Shown here: positions 42,209-42,348 of the stretch, piece after piece
Layout of the letters: every line of letters starts with the position of its first letter
Position numbering within the stretch: position 1 is the stretch's first letter
Assembly: GCA_045576355.1 (NCBI GenBank)
Contig: JAZNGG010000054.1
Location: 1 to 42,348 of the forward strand
DNA length: 42,348 bases
From: Liminaster sp045576355
Lineage (GTDB): Bacteria; Bacteroidota; Bacteroidia; Bacteroidales; UBA3663
Direction of reading: 5' to 3'
Notes under the pieces: model-generated
What the model saw: the letters and a program-made list of their open reading frames with translations, nothing else
Database searches by the model: none
What the model was told of the DNA's origin: nothing
Translations under genes and position numbers: made by a program

Positions 42209-42348
42209 TGTCTTATACTGATATAGGTAGACGCATATTATAACCCCCAATAAAATGTATATCTATGTCAACAAAAAACAAAAACGCCTCTCGTGATGCA
42301 ATTCGCGAACGAGTTATCAAGGATTATTTGGAGAATCATTTCACGATT
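42209..42348 (+). mobile_element. Right copy of an insertion-sequence end, truncated by the window
   Basis: This is the mirror image of bases 1-140. The element edge starts TGTCTTATACTGATATAGG and runs outward to the right. Both copies point away from the intervening DNA and leave the window inside the same codon. That is what an assembly broken at a multi-copy IS would give. Confidence 0.7.
42265..42348 (+). CDS. Putative transposase, N-terminal fragment (right copy)
   Basis: ATG at 42265 opens the same 28-residue fragment as on the left (starts MSTKNKNASRD, ends ENHFTI), identical at every base. It is truncated by the window end. See the left copy for the family argument. Confidence 0.5.
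   Translation, partial: MSTKNKNASRDAIRERVIKDYLENHFTI

Noticed and set aside
1..42348. A 42-kb composite transposon
   Set aside because: The cargo is housekeeping genes (mutS, dnaX, thyA, korAB, rlmN). The IS copies are cut by the window edges, so an assembly break at a repeated IS is the simpler explanation.

Overview
The window reads as a chromosomal segment of a member of the Bacteroidetes, most likely order Bacteroidales. Five points support this. Transcription starts carry the phylum's promoter signature (TTTG, about 20 bp, then TAnnTTTG). Gene starts lack strong Shine-Dalgarno sites. The order lptC - CorC/GldE-type protein - PpiD/SurA-type isomerase is typical of the phylum. korA encodes a fused gamma-alpha 2-oxoglutarate:ferredoxin oxidoreductase subunit. 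Two secreted glycan-degrading enzymes share a YDLQGR...GLYLI.GKK.WIR C-terminus of the type seen on Bacteroidetes surface/secreted proteins. I cannot name genus or species. No tRNA, rRNA or CRISPR array was seen.

Layout. Bases 1-141 and 42208-42348 are perfect inverted copies of one insertion-sequence end, each with the first 28 codons of a putative transposase running off the window; the 42 kb between them is the unique part. From 0.35 to 3.7 kb (minus strand) lie an MsbA-type ABC exporter, a fumarylacetoacetate-hydrolase-family enzyme and a viroplasmin-type RNase H. From 3.9 to 7.6 kb (plus) lie aroK and korAB, closed by a strong terminator. A 740-bp gene-poor stretch follows with two arrays of a 22-bp repeat and a 54-residue small-protein gene. 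From 8.5 to 14.1 kb (minus) lie rlmN, a PpiD/SurA-type foldase, a CorC/GldE-type membrane protein and lptC. thyA and a polyprenyl-phosphate sugar transferase (plus) follow, then an outer-membrane pair (OmpA-type protein and a lipoprotein, minus). A long intergenic region (19.5-20.3 kb) holds a third 22-bp repeat array, an unexplained structured transcript region and a very likely 6S RNA.

From 20.3 to 31.2 kb (plus) lie a secreted unknown protein, a GH43-type arabinanase, dnaX, a two-domain carbohydrate esterase/deacetylase, a papain-like lipoprotein, a DUF4878-like lipoprotein and a PL11-type rhamnogalacturonan lyase. Together the enzymes suggest attack on rhamnogalacturonan-I pectin (backbone, arabinan side chains, acetyl groups) without a SusC/SusD pair in view. 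A malQ - MFS sugar-transporter operon (minus, 31.9-35.6 kb) handles alpha-glucans. The right part (plus) holds a TrmH-family methyltransferase, mutS, queF, and a TPR protein overlapping a CYTH phosphatase/cyclase-fold gene. An AT-rich lipoprotein gene (minus) lies next to the right IS end.

Nothing here is an obvious new defence or mobile system. The best candidates for something undescribed are the dispersed 22-bp GC-rich repeat family, the structured region upstream of 6S RNA, the telomere-like repeats in front of two genes, the small MKK-type peptide, and the esterase-deacetylase fusion in the pectin cluster.
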